From Planctomycetales bacterium (lineage in GTDB: Bacteria > Planctomycetota > Planctomycetia > Pirellulales > Lacipirellulaceae), in assembly GCA_020427155.1 (NCBI GenBank), contig JAGQOW010000008.1, positions 1-64,000 of the forward strand: a DNA stretch of 64,000 nt. The letters run 5' to 3'. The notes beneath the pieces are model-generated. The model had not been told where the DNA came from. It saw only the letters and a program-made list of their open reading frames with translations, and did not search any database. This document shows positions 63,896 through 64,000 of the stretch, in pieces. A program made the position numbers and the translations under genes. The number at the start of each line of letters is the position of its first letter. Within the stretch, counting starts at the first letter, position 1.

Positions 63896-64000
63896 TTATA
63901 ATCTCTCCCAATCGGACGGCATGAATCGACAGGGGTGGCAGGAAACACCCAAAGCTTTCGCGCAGCCGGTTTTATCGTCAGAACCGACAGTATAGAGAAG
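63896..64000. other. Window end, no gene seen
   Basis: About 100 bases upstream of the polyphosphate kinase gene; probably its promoter. Too short to annotate further. Confidence 0.4.

Noticed and set aside
1-64000. CRISPR array, insertion sequence, integron or prophage
   Set aside because: No regular direct repeats with spacers, transposase, integrase or phage protein was seen on either strand.

Overview
The window is chromosomal DNA of a planctomycete, most like the Pirellulales. Evidence is the paired PSD1/DUF1553 and DUF1501 proteins, a DUF1080 protein, an excisionase-type HTH fused to a receiver domain, many secreted proteins of no known family, an MtrH homologue (tetrahydromethanopterin C1 chemistry is known from this phylum), weak or absent Shine-Dalgarno sequences before many genes, and GC content somewhat above 50% by eye. 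I see no rRNA, insertion sequence, phage, integron or CRISPR array; one tRNA is present.

Layout. 1-2861: end of a PSD1/DUF1553 gene, then DUF1501. 3267-7466: a corrinoid methyl-transfer set (URO-D-type methyltransferase, B12-binding protein, MtrH-like methyltransferase) with a Gfo/Idh-fold protein that lacks its usual catalytic residues. 7662-16403: secreted or hydrolytic genes (an unknown exported protein, a redoxin/cytochrome c/copper monooxygenase fusion, an MBL hydrolase, DUF1080, an SGNH hydrolase, a HAD protein, a DUF3748 propeller). 16501-21827: hemW, a hypothetical protein, family 4 uracil-DNA glycosylase, der and tRNA-Val(GAC). 22031-24906: a DUF4105 membrane protein translationally coupled to a cNMP-domain patatin phospholipase. 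25496-34945: a five-gene operon of circularly permuted ATP-grasp, alpha-E, transglutaminase and DUF2126 proteins, a predicted peptide-ligation or peptide-modification system, with a one-base frameshift in the transglutaminase-DUF2126 gene. 35550-45649: housekeeping and small genes (bestrophin-like, OmpH-like lipoprotein, miaA, hisE-hisG, MEMO-like, a second DUF4105 protein, YjbQ, polyprenyl synthase, moaC, HTH-receiver regulator). 46559-50514: a coupled pair, a secreted FAD oxidoreductase and a membrane FMN/4Fe-4S protein. 50627-58298: smc, a FlgI-like lipoprotein carrying HEAT-like repeats, rnpA, a small membrane protein and a DnaJ-family chaperone. 58377-63895: a beta-helix protein, a CehA-like protein without its metal motif, and polyphosphate kinase.

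How the genes work together. The 3.3-7.5 kb set has the parts to take a methyl group from a substrate onto a corrinoid protein and pass it to a pterin. It resembles chloromethane-utilising CmuA/CmuB with CmuA split in two, but the substrate cannot be read from the sequence. The 25-35 kb operon has two ATP-grasp ligases (one apparently degenerate), two alpha-E domains and two papain-fold transglutaminase-like domains, which suits ATP-dependent formation and later cleavage or transfer of peptide bonds. The 46.5-50.5 kb pair suggests a secreted flavoenzyme served by a flavinylated membrane electron carrier.

Limits. Everything was read by eye from translations and short motifs. No database search was run, and family names given as recognised come from memory.
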